A DNA stretch of 46,854 bases, taken from contig JAFLBP010000040.1 of NCBI GenBank assembly GCA_017303875.1, positions 1 through 46,854 on the forward strand. The letters run 5' to 3'. Positions 7,919 to 15,713 of the stretch are shown here, in pieces. The stretch comes from Chitinophagales bacterium. Its GTDB lineage: Bacteria > Bacteroidota > Bacteroidia > Chitinophagales > Saprospiraceae. A program made the position numbers and the translations under genes. The stretch's first letter is position 1. Each line of letters starts with the position of its first letter. Under the pieces are notes generated by a model. The model made no database searches. It worked only from the letters and a program-made list of their open reading frames with translations, and had not been told where the DNA came from.

Positions 7919-8297
7919 GTTTTTCTAAAACTTTGGTGAAAAAAAGTCAATTTTTCGGGCAGCAAAGAAACGAGGATTACAACTTTTAAAAAAGTTTTTC
8001 GACTGGAATTTTTGCCATATCTTGCACAAGCACAAATACCACTTTGGTGTATTTACTACACTTACCCGGTATTTTTAATATGTTTGCCGGTGTGGCAAAC
8101 ACAATTTAACACGACAACAGGGCAACATTTTTTCCCGAAAAAGGCCTAAATTCGTCATGTTGTTGACCATTTTGTGCGAAAAACAAAATTTTAATATAAA
8201 AAACAAGCGTTGCCGCACTCGCGGTATGTGCAGAAAGTGTATTTTTGTGTCGGAATTACTTATTGTAATTTTTACACTTAAACGCATTTTCTAAAAT
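7919..8297. promoter_or_regulatory. Divergent acpP/pyk intergenic region with a -7 element for pyk
   Basis: This 379-bp AT-rich spacer contains no convincing gene. On the plus strand TATTTTTG at 8240-8247 matches the -7 consensus TAnnTTTG, 50 bp before the pyk start. A TTG at the expected 19-20 bp spacing is absent (the nearest is 27 bp away), so the promoter is only half supported. For leftward acpP the closest element is TTTCTTTG (near 7966-7973), with the conserved A missing. Confidence 0.4.
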
Positions 8298-9785
8298 ATG
8301 CACTACGCCGAATCAGCGCCCTTGTTGCAAAAAAACAAACCCGTTATGCGCAAAGACGGTTCGCAAAACACCAAAATTGTAGCCACCGTAGGCCCCGCCT
8401 GCCGTTCCTATGAAAAGCTGGTTGACCTGGCCAAAGCCGGCGTAGACGTGTTCCGGCTCAACTTCAGTCACGGCGAACACCAGGACCACCTCGAAGTAAT
8501 CGAGCGTATCCAGCAGATCAATGAGCAGTATAATATGCACCTCGGTATCCTCGCAGACCTGCAAGGTCCGAAGCTCCGGGTAGGCAAAATTGAAAATAAC
8601 GCACTGCCCCTCGCGCCCGGCGATATCATCACACTCGTGAATGAAGAATGCCTCGGAACCCGCGAGAAAATCTATATGTCGTACGACAGCTTCGCCGAAG
8701 ATTGCAATGAAGGCGAACGGATTATGATGGACGACGGCAAGCTGGTTTTTGAAGTACTCGAAACCAATAAAAAAGATACCGTCAAGCTCGTTTGCCTCCA
8801 CGGCGGCATCCTGAGCAGCAATAAAGGGGTAAACCTGCCCGACACCAATGTTAAACTCCCTTCGCTCACCGATAAAGACCGCGAAGACCTGGAGTTCATC
8901 CTCACCCAGCCCGTCAACTGGATCGCGCTTTCTTTTGTACGCCGCAAAGAAGACCTCGATGTGCTCAAAAAACGCATCGAAGAAGTAGGCCACCCCGCCA
9001 AAGTAATGGCGAAAATTGAAAAACCGGAGGCCGTCAAAAATATCAAGGAAATCATCAAAGCCGTTAACGGCGTGATGGTTGCCCGCGGCGACCTCGGCGT
9101 GGAAATGCCCATCGAACAACTCCCCGGCACACAAAAACTCATCGTTCAGCTCTGTATGCAATACGCCCGCCCCGTGATCGTGGCGACACAGATGATGGAC
9201 AGCATGATTAAAAACCCCTCCCCGACCCGCGCCGAAGTTACCGACGTGGCCAATGCCGTACTCGATGGCGCCGATGCCGTTATGCTCTCCGGAGAGACTT
9301 CCGTAGGCGACTACCCGGTGCTCACCGTGCAGTACATGTCGAAAATTATTGCCGAAGCCGAGCGCAACTACTGGCCGCAAATTGACGCCCGCCGCCCCCG
9401 CGCCGTTGATCGCTCCTCCACTTTCCAATCGGATGTGGTTTGCTTCAACGCCTGCCGCGTGGCAGAAGAAATCGGTGCAAAAGGTATCATCGGCATGACC
9501 ACCTCCGGCTATACCGCCTTCAAGGTGAGCAGCTTCCGCCCCAATGCACAGATTTTCATTTTCAGCGACAGCATGCACTCCCTCAACACCCTGAGCCTGC
9601 TCTGGGGTGTTCAGTGTTTCTACTACGACCGGTTTACAACCACCGACGATACCGTGCAGGATTGTACCGATATCCTTAAAGATACCGGCTTTATCAATCA
9701 GGGCGATACGGTAATCAATACCGGCGCCATGCCCTTGCACCGCCGCCACCGCACCAATATGCTAAAGGTGACGGTCGTTGAATAA
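8298..9785 (+). CDS. pyk: Pyruvate kinase
   Basis: Pyruvate kinase converts phosphoenolpyruvate and ADP to pyruvate and ATP at the end of glycolysis. Visible motifs are KIVATVGPA and FRLNFSHG in the N-terminal barrel, the B-domain in about 95-190, KIEKPEAVKNI, the substrate/Mg segment MVARGDLGVEMP, VATQMMDSM, and ADAVMLSGETSVGDYP, followed by the C-terminal domain. At 495 residues it is slightly long; an alternative ATG at 8346 (MRKDGSQNTKIV) would give 479 residues and a start closer to the family's usual N-terminus. The gene is monocistronic, divergent from acpP, and followed by an 80-bp palindrome. Confidence 0.96.
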   Translation: MHYAESAPLLQKNKPVMRKDGSQNTKIVATVGPACRSYEKLVDLAKAGVDVFRLNFSHGEHQDHLEVIERIQQINEQYNMHLGILADLQGPKLRVGKIENNALPLAPGDIITLVNEECLGTREKIYMSYDSFAEDCNEGERIMMDDGKLVFEVLETNKKDTVKLVCLHGGILSSNKGVNLPDTNVKLPSLTDKDREDLEFILTQPVNWIALSFVRRKEDLDVLKKRIEEVGHPAKVMAKIEKPEAVKNIKEIIKAVNGVMVARGDLGVEMPIEQLPGTQKLIVQLCMQYARPVIVATQMMDSMIKNPSPTRAEVTDVANAVLDGADAVMLSGETSVGDYPVLTVQYMSKIIAEAERNYWPQIDARRPRAVDRSSTFQSDVVCFNACRVAEEIGAKGIIGMTTSGYTAFKVSSFRPNAQIFIFSDSMHSLNTLSLLWGVQCFYYDRFTTTDDTVQDCTDILKDTGFINQGDTVINTGAMPLHRRHRTNMLKVTVVE

Positions 9786-9788
9786 TTT

Positions 9789-9868
9789 TTTTTAATTTTG
9801 GATTTTAAATGCTTGATTTTCGATTGCATTCAATTGAAAATCAAGCATTTAAAATCCAAAATTAAAAA
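9789..9868. repeat. 80-bp near-perfect AT-rich palindrome after pyk
   Basis: The arms 9789-9821 and 9836-9868 are exact reverse complements for 33 bp, and pairing continues inward to a four-base loop with only one G-T pair, giving a stem of about 38 bp. The arms read TTTTAATTTTGGATTTTAAA-TGCTTGATTTTC. It may act as terminator for pyk, but it is far longer than needed and ends three bases before the next ATG, so it would also sequester that gene's start region. The word AAATCCAAAATTAAA also occurs at about 229-243, suggesting a dispersed repeat. Confidence 0.85.
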
Positions 9869-9871
9869 TTA

Positions 9872-11416
9872 ATGACTAAAAATCATTTTAGCGCCTTAAT
9901 ACTCTGCCTGTGTTGTTTTTGTGCAGCTGCACAGGAAATCCATCTGGATGCGTTGCGCCCGCTCCAAAACCCGGCCCTGGCGCCTTTTTATTATGGTGTT
10001 GCCTCGGGAGATCCCGCGCCTGATGCCATCGCACTTTGGACCAAAGTAGCGCCCGCTCCGGGCGAAGTTGTTGCAACCCTGCAATGGGAGCTTGCGGAAG
10101 ATGAACAGTTCCTGAAAATTGTTCAGCAAGGGGAAGTAGAAACAATATCCGACATCAACTGGGCCGTAAATGTGCATGTCGGGGGTCTGAAAGCCTTTCA
10201 ATTTTATTATTATCGCTTTGCTTATCAGGGAAAATACTCCCGGACGGGCCGTACCAAAACGGCGCCTGTTGATGCCGTACAGCAATTGCGCATTGGCGTA
10301 ACGAGCTGTGCCAACCATCAGGCCGGCTATTTTAATGCCTACGCGCAGCTCGCCCGCCGCGATGATGTAGATGTGGTGCTACACCTCGGCGATTACATTT
10401 ATGAATACCAGCCCGGCGGCTACGGCAACAGCCAACTGGCGGCCCGGGCACATATACCGGCCAAAGAAATTGTAAGCCTCGACGATTACCGCGCCCGCTA
10501 TGCGCAATACCGGCTCGATCCGGATTTGCAGGAACTGCACGCGCGTTTCCCGGTTATTATGATCTGGGACGACCATGAATTTGCCAATGATGCCTACGTC
10601 GACGGCGCTCAAAACCACCAGCCCGACAAAGAAGGCGCCTGGCAGGCGCGGAAACAGGCGGCGCGGCAGGCTTACTTCGAGTGGATGCCCATACGGCCCG
10701 AACAGGCGGGCAAGCTCTACCGCAGTTTCTCCTTTGGTCCGCTGGCAGAACTCTGGATGCTTGATGAACGGATGGAAGGGCGCAGCAAACAGGTCAAATC
10801 GGCGGCAGATTCCATGTACCATTCACCCACCCGTTCGATGCTGGGACAGGGGCAGTTTGAATGGCTCACCAATGGACTTGAGCAATCGCAGGCGCGCTGG
10901 CGGCTGATTGGCAACCAGGTCATTATGTCGTCGCTCGATGGCTCCAAAGTACTGCCACAAAACCCGAAATTTATGGATATGTGGGATGGTTATCCGGCCG
11001 AGCGCGAGCGCCTTTTCCGCTTTTTTGAGGCAAAAAATATGAAAAATTTAGTGGTGCTTACCGGCGACTGCCATACCACCTGGGCCATGGACCTCACGCG
11101 TGCGCCCAACACGCCCGGCCAATACGCGCGTAAAAGCCACAAAAATGTAGTGGGCATTGAATACACAACGCCCAGCATCACCTCTGCCAATTACGATGAA
11201 TACGCCAAACGCTGGAAGGTGCGTATCGGGCAAAAACGTTTTAAAAAAGGAGGGCTGAACCCGCATGTCCGGGTGATGGACCTCATGCACCACGGATATT
11301 TACTGCTCACCCTGAGTCAGGAAAGCGCCCGCGCCGACTGGTACTTTGTCAGGAAACTCAGTGTGCGGGATCAGCGGGAATACCGGGGCAGGAAGTGGGT
11401 GTATCGGTTGGATTGA
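9872..11416 (+). CDS. PhoD-like alkaline phosphatase/phosphodiesterase, secreted
   Basis: This is a metal-dependent phosphoesterase of the PhoD family. A signal peptide is visible (ALILCLCCFCAAAQ, cleavage near residues 20-21). An N-terminal Ig-like PhoD domain follows (YYGVASGDPAPDAIALWTKV), then the metallophosphatase core with HLGDYIYEY (about 171-179), IWDDHEFANDAY (about 231-242) and GDCHTTWAMDL (about 398-408), which hold the expected metal ligands. The 514-residue length fits the family. It probably scavenges phosphate from extracytoplasmic phosphodiesters. Its start codon is only three bases beyond the 80-bp palindrome. No Pho-box-type sequence was recognised. Confidence 0.9.
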   Translation: MTKNHFSALILCLCCFCAAAQEIHLDALRPLQNPALAPFYYGVASGDPAPDAIALWTKVAPAPGEVVATLQWELAEDEQFLKIVQQGEVETISDINWAVNVHVGGLKAFQFYYYRFAYQGKYSRTGRTKTAPVDAVQQLRIGVTSCANHQAGYFNAYAQLARRDDVDVVLHLGDYIYEYQPGGYGNSQLAARAHIPAKEIVSLDDYRARYAQYRLDPDLQELHARFPVIMIWDDHEFANDAYVDGAQNHQPDKEGAWQARKQAARQAYFEWMPIRPEQAGKLYRSFSFGPLAELWMLDERMEGRSKQVKSAADSMYHSPTRSMLGQGQFEWLTNGLEQSQARWRLIGNQVIMSSLDGSKVLPQNPKFMDMWDGYPAERERLFRFFEAKNMKNLVVLTGDCHTTWAMDLTRAPNTPGQYARKSHKNVVGIEYTTPSITSANYDEYAKRWKVRIGQKRFKKGGLNPHVRVMDLMHHGYLLLTLSQESARADWYFVRKLSVRDQREYRGRKWVYRLD

Positions 11417-11520
11417 GTTGTTTTATAACAACTCATCTAATCTTTAACTACCTAAAACTAACATATTTAGTTCAATTTGGCCTTTTATAAATGAAATTTA
11501 ATGCATTCTCCTCTAAAAGA

Positions 11521-11563
11521 AAAGAGTTGTAGAGCGCTAATGTCCCACGCCTTACAACTCTTT
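11521..11563 (-). terminator. Hairpin terminator downstream of the toxin-antitoxin pair
   Basis: AAAGAGTTGTA (11521-11531) pairs perfectly with TACAACTCTTT (11553-11563). On the minus strand it begins 18 bp after the antitoxin stop and is followed by a T-rich tail (TTTCTTTTAG). It can also serve the convergent phosphatase gene. The rest of 11417-11580 is AT-rich with no gene. Confidence 0.65.
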
Positions 11564-11580
11564 GAATTAATATTCGTGAC

Positions 11581-11940
11581 TTATTGAAAAACCAATTCTT
11601 TAGAGGATGAATTTACCTCTACTTTTTGGTTTAAAATCTCTACATTAAAGCTGATTTTAGCATTCAAAGCCGCGAATACCTTGAGGATTGTATCGAATCT
11701 TGCGTTTGTCAGGCTGTTTTCAATTTTTGAAATTTGAGCCTTTTGGACACCGACAATTTCGCCAAGTTGTGCCTGAGTTAAATTCCTCTCTTGGCGTATT
11801 CTACGAATTGAATCCCCCAAAAGTTCAAGGCGCAACTCAGATTCAAACAATTCTCGTTTCGGTGTACCCCTTTTACCAATGTACTTATCAGTAACCTCGT
11901 CTAAGGTGTACACGTTAAGCGATTTAGTGTTCTTTTCCAT
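11581..11940 (-). CDS. HTH antitoxin (HigA/XRE type)
   Basis: A Cro/C1-type helix-turn-helix covers about 39-93: LGDSIRRIRQERNLTQAQLG, then EIVGVQKAQISKIENS as the recognition helix. The last ~25 residues (NVEILNQKVEVNSSSKELVF) form the variable tail. It follows a RelE/HigB-superfamily toxin gene by 31 bp on the same strand, the toxin-first order usual for HigBA-type modules. Such antitoxins neutralise the toxin and repress their own promoter; a palindrome inside the promoter at 12387-12404 is the probable operator. The tail after the HTH is shorter than in classical MqsA-type antitoxins. Confidence 0.85.
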   Translation of the reverse strand: MEKNTKSLNVYTLDEVTDKYIGKRGTPKRELFESELRLELLGDSIRRIRQERNLTQAQLGEIVGVQKAQISKIENSLTNARFDTILKVFAALNAKISFNVEILNQKVEVNSSSKELVFQ

Positions 11941-11971
11941 ATTTTTACTTTAAAAGATTCGCGTTTGTTCC

Positions 11972-12307
11972 CTATTTTTGGGAAGTATAGGCAGTTCGAA
12001 TTTTCTCTGCTCTTTCGATTTCGTTTTTAGGGGTTTTCTTGGATTTTTTTATAAAGCCATGCGTGGCAATAACAAGGGTTTCTTTGTCTTTTCCTTTATC
12101 CCAGAAGGCCAACAGCCGAAATTGTTTTTTATTGAAAAGAGTCCTGAATTCCCAAATTTCACCATTTAGTTTTTTGAATAATTCTTTGTCATTACTCACC
12201 TTCGCCTTGGTAATATTAAAAAGAATTTTATCCCGCTCTTGTTCTTCCAGCGAATCTAAAAATTCAATTACTGGCTCTAAAAATTTTACGTCGTAGGTTT
12301 TAGTCAT
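11972..12307 (-). CDS. Toxin of the Gp49/HigB family (RelE superfamily)
   Basis: The 111-residue protein fits the phage-derived Gp49-like/HigB family of ribosome-dependent mRNA interferases: a helical N-terminal half with VIEFLDSLEEQERDKI, the core LNGEIWEFRTLFNKKQFRLLAFWD (two pieces of the beta-sheet), VIATHGFIKKSKKTPKNEI and a basic C-terminal helix (ERAEKIRTAY). The start at 12307 (MTKTYDVKFLEP) is preferred over an in-frame ATG at 12343, because the shorter form matches the family's beginning and leaves a normal leader after the promoter at 12376-12406. It forms a module with the downstream HTH antitoxin. Confidence 0.85.
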   Translation of the reverse strand: MTKTYDVKFLEPVIEFLDSLEEQERDKILFNITKAKVSNDKELFKKLNGEIWEFRTLFNKKQFRLLAFWDKGKDKETLVIATHGFIKKSKKTPKNEIERAEKIRTAYTSQK

Positions 12308-12375
12308 GTAGTTTGTAACTGATTTTGTTTTTAAAATGTTCACCCATAAGATTTCGATTAAATTAAACTCTCCAC

Positions 12376-12406
12376 AAAAGTAAAGGTTTCCATATTAGGA
12401 AACAAG
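12376..12406 (-). promoter_or_regulatory. Consensus promoter with embedded operator for the toxin-antitoxin operon
   Basis: On the minus strand TTG (12404-12406) is followed after exactly 20 bp by TACTTTTG (12376-12383), a full match to TTG-N19/20-TAnnTTTG. Between the two boxes lies the palindrome GTTTCC-N6-GGAAAC (12387-12404), so a protein bound there would block RNA polymerase. This is the arrangement expected for an autoregulated toxin-antitoxin operon. The start codon chosen for the toxin is 69 bp downstream. Confidence 0.75.
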
Positions 12407-12520
12407 ACACGTAGCATGTTTTTTTCAAAAAGTTCAAAAACAAGCCCCACACAACTTTTGAAATACATAAATACAGACCAAGCCATGATGATTAGCTTGG
12501 CAAAACGCCTACCCACAAAC

Positions 12521-12558
12521 AAAAAGCCCCTGCAAGTTAGCAACTTGCAAGGACTTTT
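12521..12558 (-). terminator. Intrinsic terminator of tRNA-Lys
   Basis: On the minus strand, just after the tRNA 3' end, GCAAGTT pairs with AACTTGC, extended by CC/GG and AAAAG/CTTTTT with small internal mismatches, and the structure ends in a T tract. Position and structure fit a terminator for the single tRNA transcript. Confidence 0.75.
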
Positions 12559-12567
12559 AAAATACTG

Positions 12568-12640
12568 TGATCCCGATGGGACTCGAACCCATGACTCCTT
12601 GATTAAAAGTCAAGTGCTCTACCGACTGAGCTACGGGATC
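12568..12640 (-). tRNA. tRNA-Lys (anticodon UUU)
   Basis: Read on the minus strand, the acceptor stem GATCCCG pairs with CGGGATC. The D-arm is TAGCTCAGTCGGTAGAGCA; the anticodon arm CTTGA-CTTTTAA-TCAAG has TTT at the anticodon position; and the T-arm contains GGGTTCGAGTCCC. The discriminator base is A. The length is 73 nt and the CCA end is not encoded (CAG follows). It stands alone with its own terminator. Confidence 0.97.
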
Positions 12641-12930
12641 TTGCTTTTTATGATTTTTGGCATCTTGTGAATACCCTTTCTCCAAAAGCGGGGCAAAGAT
12701 ACAACTACTTTTTAATTCTGCACAAGTAGGTGGCAACTTTTTTGCTAAATAAAATTTTGCACACCCGTATTGCTGCGCTTTCCCGCCAAATTTACTTCGG
12801 AAAAGAGAACTGCTTTAACGGGGAAAGGGTTTCATGGTTCATCATTTTAAGCAAATCTTAACATTTAAAGTTAATATCTTAAGATAATTTTAAGAAAAAT
12901 GAATGCGTTAGTTAAGAAAATCTTAAAAAG
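12641..12930. promoter_or_regulatory. Intergenic region with a cluster of CTTAA/TTAAG motifs before the lipoprotein gene
   Basis: This spacer of 290 bp has no gene. In its last 75 bp the pentamer CTTAA or its complement TTAAG occurs repeatedly: near 12857, 12878 (in the palindrome ATCTTAAGAT), 12890, 12912 and 12922. The direct/inverted arrangement directly before the start codon at 12931 suggests binding sites for a regulator, but the region is very AT-rich, so chance recurrence is possible. No TAnnTTTG was found. Confidence 0.3.
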
Positions 12931-13800
12931 ATGCAGATCCAAAAAAAATTGTTGCTTTTGGCGCCCGTTTTTTTCCTGTTGGGCGCCTGTCATCAGGCTT
13001 TGTATCTGGAGCCTATGCCTCAAAATGCGAATACCCTCAGCCGCTTGCCTGCCGATATAGCCGGGGTGTACGAGATAATTCCTGCGCCCGAAGAACTACC
13101 CGAACCGGGCAGTATGGCGGAGCTTTTTAAAGCGTACTTAGTTATGGAACGCATTGACGACCAAAAAATGGTGTTTTATGTAGAAATGCGGATGCCGATT
13201 TCGGATATGGATAAACTGCGGGCACTGCTGCAAGGCTGGGTACAGGAAGGAAAGATTAAAGATTACCAGCTCTCCCGGCGGATGCTCTGGATCTCCGGCG
13301 GGCGCAATGCGCAAGGGCAAGACCTCGGAACCCAGCAAATTGCACTTTTGCCTTCGGGCAACTGGCTGCTACACCTCGGCAGTTATGAACCTTTTGGGCA
13401 GCTCGACCTTAAAAGCGGCCACTTCCTGAAATTTGACCAGCTTAAGCAGGAGCACTTGCGGCAGGAATTGATGCCCGAGGCCGACAGCCTGGCCATGACC
13501 ATACAGAAAGCAGTGCTGAAGCGCGCGCCGGAGGGTTTGTTCCTGAATACTGAAACCGAGGAGGGGCAATGGCAATGTATGTATTTTGTCAAAACGGCAC
13601 AGGATCGTTACATCCTCAATTCAGGCTACATCGAATCGGAACAGGATTTTAATGCCTACCTGAAAAAAAACTTCCCCGAACGCGCTTATCAGGAGACCAA
13701 CGACAAGGATATCCTGCTCGATATTTCGGATGAGGCCTTTATTAAAATGCAGCAAACACCCTCACTTTGGGATGTAATGCAGCTGCGAAAAGTAGAATGA
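12931..13800 (+). CDS. Hypothetical lipoprotein
   Basis: The N-terminus has a basic start (MQIQKK), a hydrophobic core and the lipobox LLGAC with Cys20, so it should be lipid-anchored in the periplasm or at the outer membrane. The mature part of about 270 residues has no catalytic motif that I recognise. It contains a repeated theme of short beta-strands and ends with DILLDISDEAFIKMQQTP, which resembles a small substrate-binding or structural lipoprotein. It is followed after 82 bp by a probable outer-membrane protein gene in the same direction, so co-transcription is likely. The function is unknown. Confidence 0.75.
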   Translation: MQIQKKLLLLAPVFFLLGACHQALYLEPMPQNANTLSRLPADIAGVYEIIPAPEELPEPGSMAELFKAYLVMERIDDQKMVFYVEMRMPISDMDKLRALLQGWVQEGKIKDYQLSRRMLWISGGRNAQGQDLGTQQIALLPSGNWLLHLGSYEPFGQLDLKSGHFLKFDQLKQEHLRQELMPEADSLAMTIQKAVLKRAPEGLFLNTETEEGQWQCMYFVKTAQDRYILNSGYIESEQDFNAYLKKNFPERAYQETNDKDILLDISDEAFIKMQQTPSLWDVMQLRKVE

Positions 13801-13882
13801 TGTAATTTTTTCAGGCATTTGGCCAACCATTTGATCCGCCGCTGCTTTCCTTGTCTAATGAGACTTTAACCAACTTAAACAA

Positions 13883-15304
13883 ATGCGGCGTATGTACCAA
13901 CGATTTCTCCTGCTTTGCGCCTTTGGCGCTTTCGGATTAGGCAGTATTTCAGCACAACAGGATACCAGTTTTATCTCTATCGGCAGCGAACAGGGCACTT
14001 TTGAAAATGTCGGATTTATGGAGGAATACGATTTTGTATTCCTGAATAAAGAACCCCTGAATTTTTGGCTGAAATGGAATGCCGGTGCGGCGCTTCCCGT
14101 TTTGAGCGGCTACTATATTCCGGGCGACAGCGAGGGTTTTCTCGACTGGCGGCTTGAAGCAGACCTGGAAGTGCGCGTGGGCAAAGCGGTATCAATTAAT
14201 GGCGCTTTTGGCGCAGCGATTGCTGCCGAGCGCGGTAATTTTCTGGAATATGTGCGCACTGGTCTGGAGGGCCGTTATTACCTGAACCGTGCCAAAGGAA
14301 TACGAAAACAAAAGAAAGCGCCCAACCTGACAGGCACTTATCTGGCGTTGTCGGCTCTGGAAGAACGCTATTTGTACAAACCAAGCTGGTGGTTATCCAG
14401 AGAAAATCATCAAATAGCCGATTATTATTTCACTGCCCGACTGGGGGTACAGCAACGTATTTTCCGTTTCGGCTATTTCGATTATTCCATTGGCCTTGGC
14501 GTGCTCAACCAGGGTTTGCAAGTGTACAATACTTCCGATAATACAGTTGAGAAAAACCGGGCCTGGAAGCCCCTGTTTAATCAACGCATTGCCTTGGGCT
14601 GGGCCTTTGGTTCTCCCAAACCAGTTCACAAGGACGCGCGCACCTGTGATTTTTTCAAGTGTTATCGGGAGGAAAAACGCATGTTTAAAGTGGATTTATT
14701 TAACCTCATCCGCAACCTGAATACCAGTACGCAGGAAGGTCGGCTGAGCGTAGCCTATGAACAGAAAATCGGAGACTCGCCATTTTCTTTACAGGTTGAG
14801 GGGGCCGTTACCGGTCGAAACAGTCCGAATAATGAAACCATTTCAATCATAACGATTGCCAACGGACAGGTAAACTACAGCGTCGCAGAACGTCGTAACG
14901 GCCGCGACTGGCGCAGCGGCGCTTTGCTTGGCATTGAGCCGCGCTGGTATTACAGCATGAAAAAGCGGATTGCCAAAGGGCGATCGGGCAATAACCTGAA
15001 CGGCGTTTTTCTGGGCCTGCATGGTTCCTGGGCCGGTTCCAGGATGGTAAGCACGCGCCCGGAATCTTATCAGACAAGGATTGCAGCAATTGAACAGTCG
15101 GTACGGCTGTTGCCGGTTTGGGGTGTTCAGTATCGCCTCTTCGATCGGGGCTTTTTTGAGTACCGCATTGGAGTAGGCCCTGGTTATTATAAATCGACAA
15201 ATGAATCGCGGTATCGCGACGAGCCGGCGCCGATACCGGGTTTTACAAGTGAGGGCCTGGAAATTATTTTCTTTTCTTCGCTGCGTATCGGATTTGCGTT
15301 TTAG
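13883..15304 (+). CDS. Probable outer-membrane beta-barrel protein with two homologous halves
   Basis: A signal peptide ends near SISAQQ (about residue 25). The rest is beta-rich with alternating aromatic/polar strands and a terminal Phe (LRIGFAF), which points to an outer-membrane barrel. The two halves resemble each other: the segment with GLEGRYYLNRAKGIRKQKK...LTGTYLAL and RIFRFGYFDYSIGLGV in the first half corresponds to GIEPRWYYSMKKRIAKGRS...LNGVFLGL and RLFDRGFFEYRIGVGP in the second. Each half would be ~220 residues, the size of an 8-strand barrel, so the protein is either two small barrels or one 16-strand barrel formed by duplication. I recognise no named family. An alternative start at the next Met (residue 4) is possible. 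Confidence 0.7.
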   Translation: MRRMYQRFLLLCAFGAFGLGSISAQQDTSFISIGSEQGTFENVGFMEEYDFVFLNKEPLNFWLKWNAGAALPVLSGYYIPGDSEGFLDWRLEADLEVRVGKAVSINGAFGAAIAAERGNFLEYVRTGLEGRYYLNRAKGIRKQKKAPNLTGTYLALSALEERYLYKPSWWLSRENHQIADYYFTARLGVQQRIFRFGYFDYSIGLGVLNQGLQVYNTSDNTVEKNRAWKPLFNQRIALGWAFGSPKPVHKDARTCDFFKCYREEKRMFKVDLFNLIRNLNTSTQEGRLSVAYEQKIGDSPFSLQVEGAVTGRNSPNNETISIITIANGQVNYSVAERRNGRDWRSGALLGIEPRWYYSMKKRIAKGRSGNNLNGVFLGLHGSWAGSRMVSTRPESYQTRIAAIEQSVRLLPVWGVQYRLFDRGFFEYRIGVGPGYYKSTNESRYRDEPAPIPGFTSEGLEIIFFSSLRIGFAF

Positions 15305-15371
15305 GCAGGTGCAGTACAAAATTCCCTCGCTTTCATGCGATCATGTATTCCCGGACAAGCGCTTGGCGCAT

Positions 15372-15405
15372 AAAAAAATGAGCCAGCCCTCTGTCGGACC
15401 GGCTC
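15372..15405 (-). terminator. Intrinsic terminator, leftward (for the giant adhesin transcript)
   Basis: On the minus strand GAGCC pairs with GGCTC, with an inner CC/GG pairing across a small internal loop, and the stem is followed by ATTTTTTT. It lies about 310 bp beyond the adhesin stop codon and 67 bp from the end of the convergent gene at 13883-15304. Confidence 0.65.
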
Positions 15406-15679
15406 AGTGTTCAGAGCAAATTACCTCAAAATCTCTGTAGATCCGGCATCCCTGCCGGTTGTGAATCAATTCGATAAGCAGGGTGCACGCCCCAACGTTT
15501 TGAAGACGCGCACGCCTGACTTATTGTAAAAAGAGCAACTGTCAAATTAGTGTGCCGGTTTGCATGAAAACCAGCAGTTATGAACAAGCAACCACGCTCC
15601 CCTTTTTCCCCGACTATCCTTGCAGCTCAAACCCCGGAGGGAGGGGTCATTGCTGACCCCATATTGCGTTGGTTGGAAT
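15406..15679. other. Intergenic stretch, no confident gene
   Basis: The 274 bp between the two opposing terminators hold no confident gene. A small plus-strand frame at 15580-15726 (48 codons, beginning MNKQPRSPFSPTILAAQTPE) runs through the terminator hairpin and is probably spurious. A minor hairpin GGGTCA-TTGC-TGACCC is visible near 15646-15661. A non-coding RNA ending at the plus-strand terminator is possible but not shown. Confidence 0.4.
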
Positions 15680-15710
15680 GCCGGGCGGACGTTTCCGCCC
15701 GGCGTTTTTT
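15680..15710 (+). terminator. Strong intrinsic terminator, rightward
   Basis: GCCGGGCGGA (15680-15689) pairs perfectly with TCCGCCCGGC (15694-15703) around the loop CGTT, followed by G and six Ts. It acts in the plus direction, although it lies only 4 bp from the stop codon of the minus-strand adhesin gene. The nearest plus-strand gene ends at 15304. Confidence 0.8.
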
Positions 15711-15713
15711 ACT

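Noticed and set aside
8075..8287. 70-codon minus-strand frame in the acpP/pyk spacer
   Set aside because: It lies in AT-rich promoter DNA, has no recognisable motif, and includes the pyk -7 region.
8313..9749. Nearly full-length antisense frame opposite pyk
   Set aside because: A codon-bias shadow of pyruvate kinase, without a recognisable domain.
12416..12670. Plus-strand frame across the tRNA-Lys
   Set aside because: It runs through the tRNA gene and its terminator, so it cannot be a real coding sequence.
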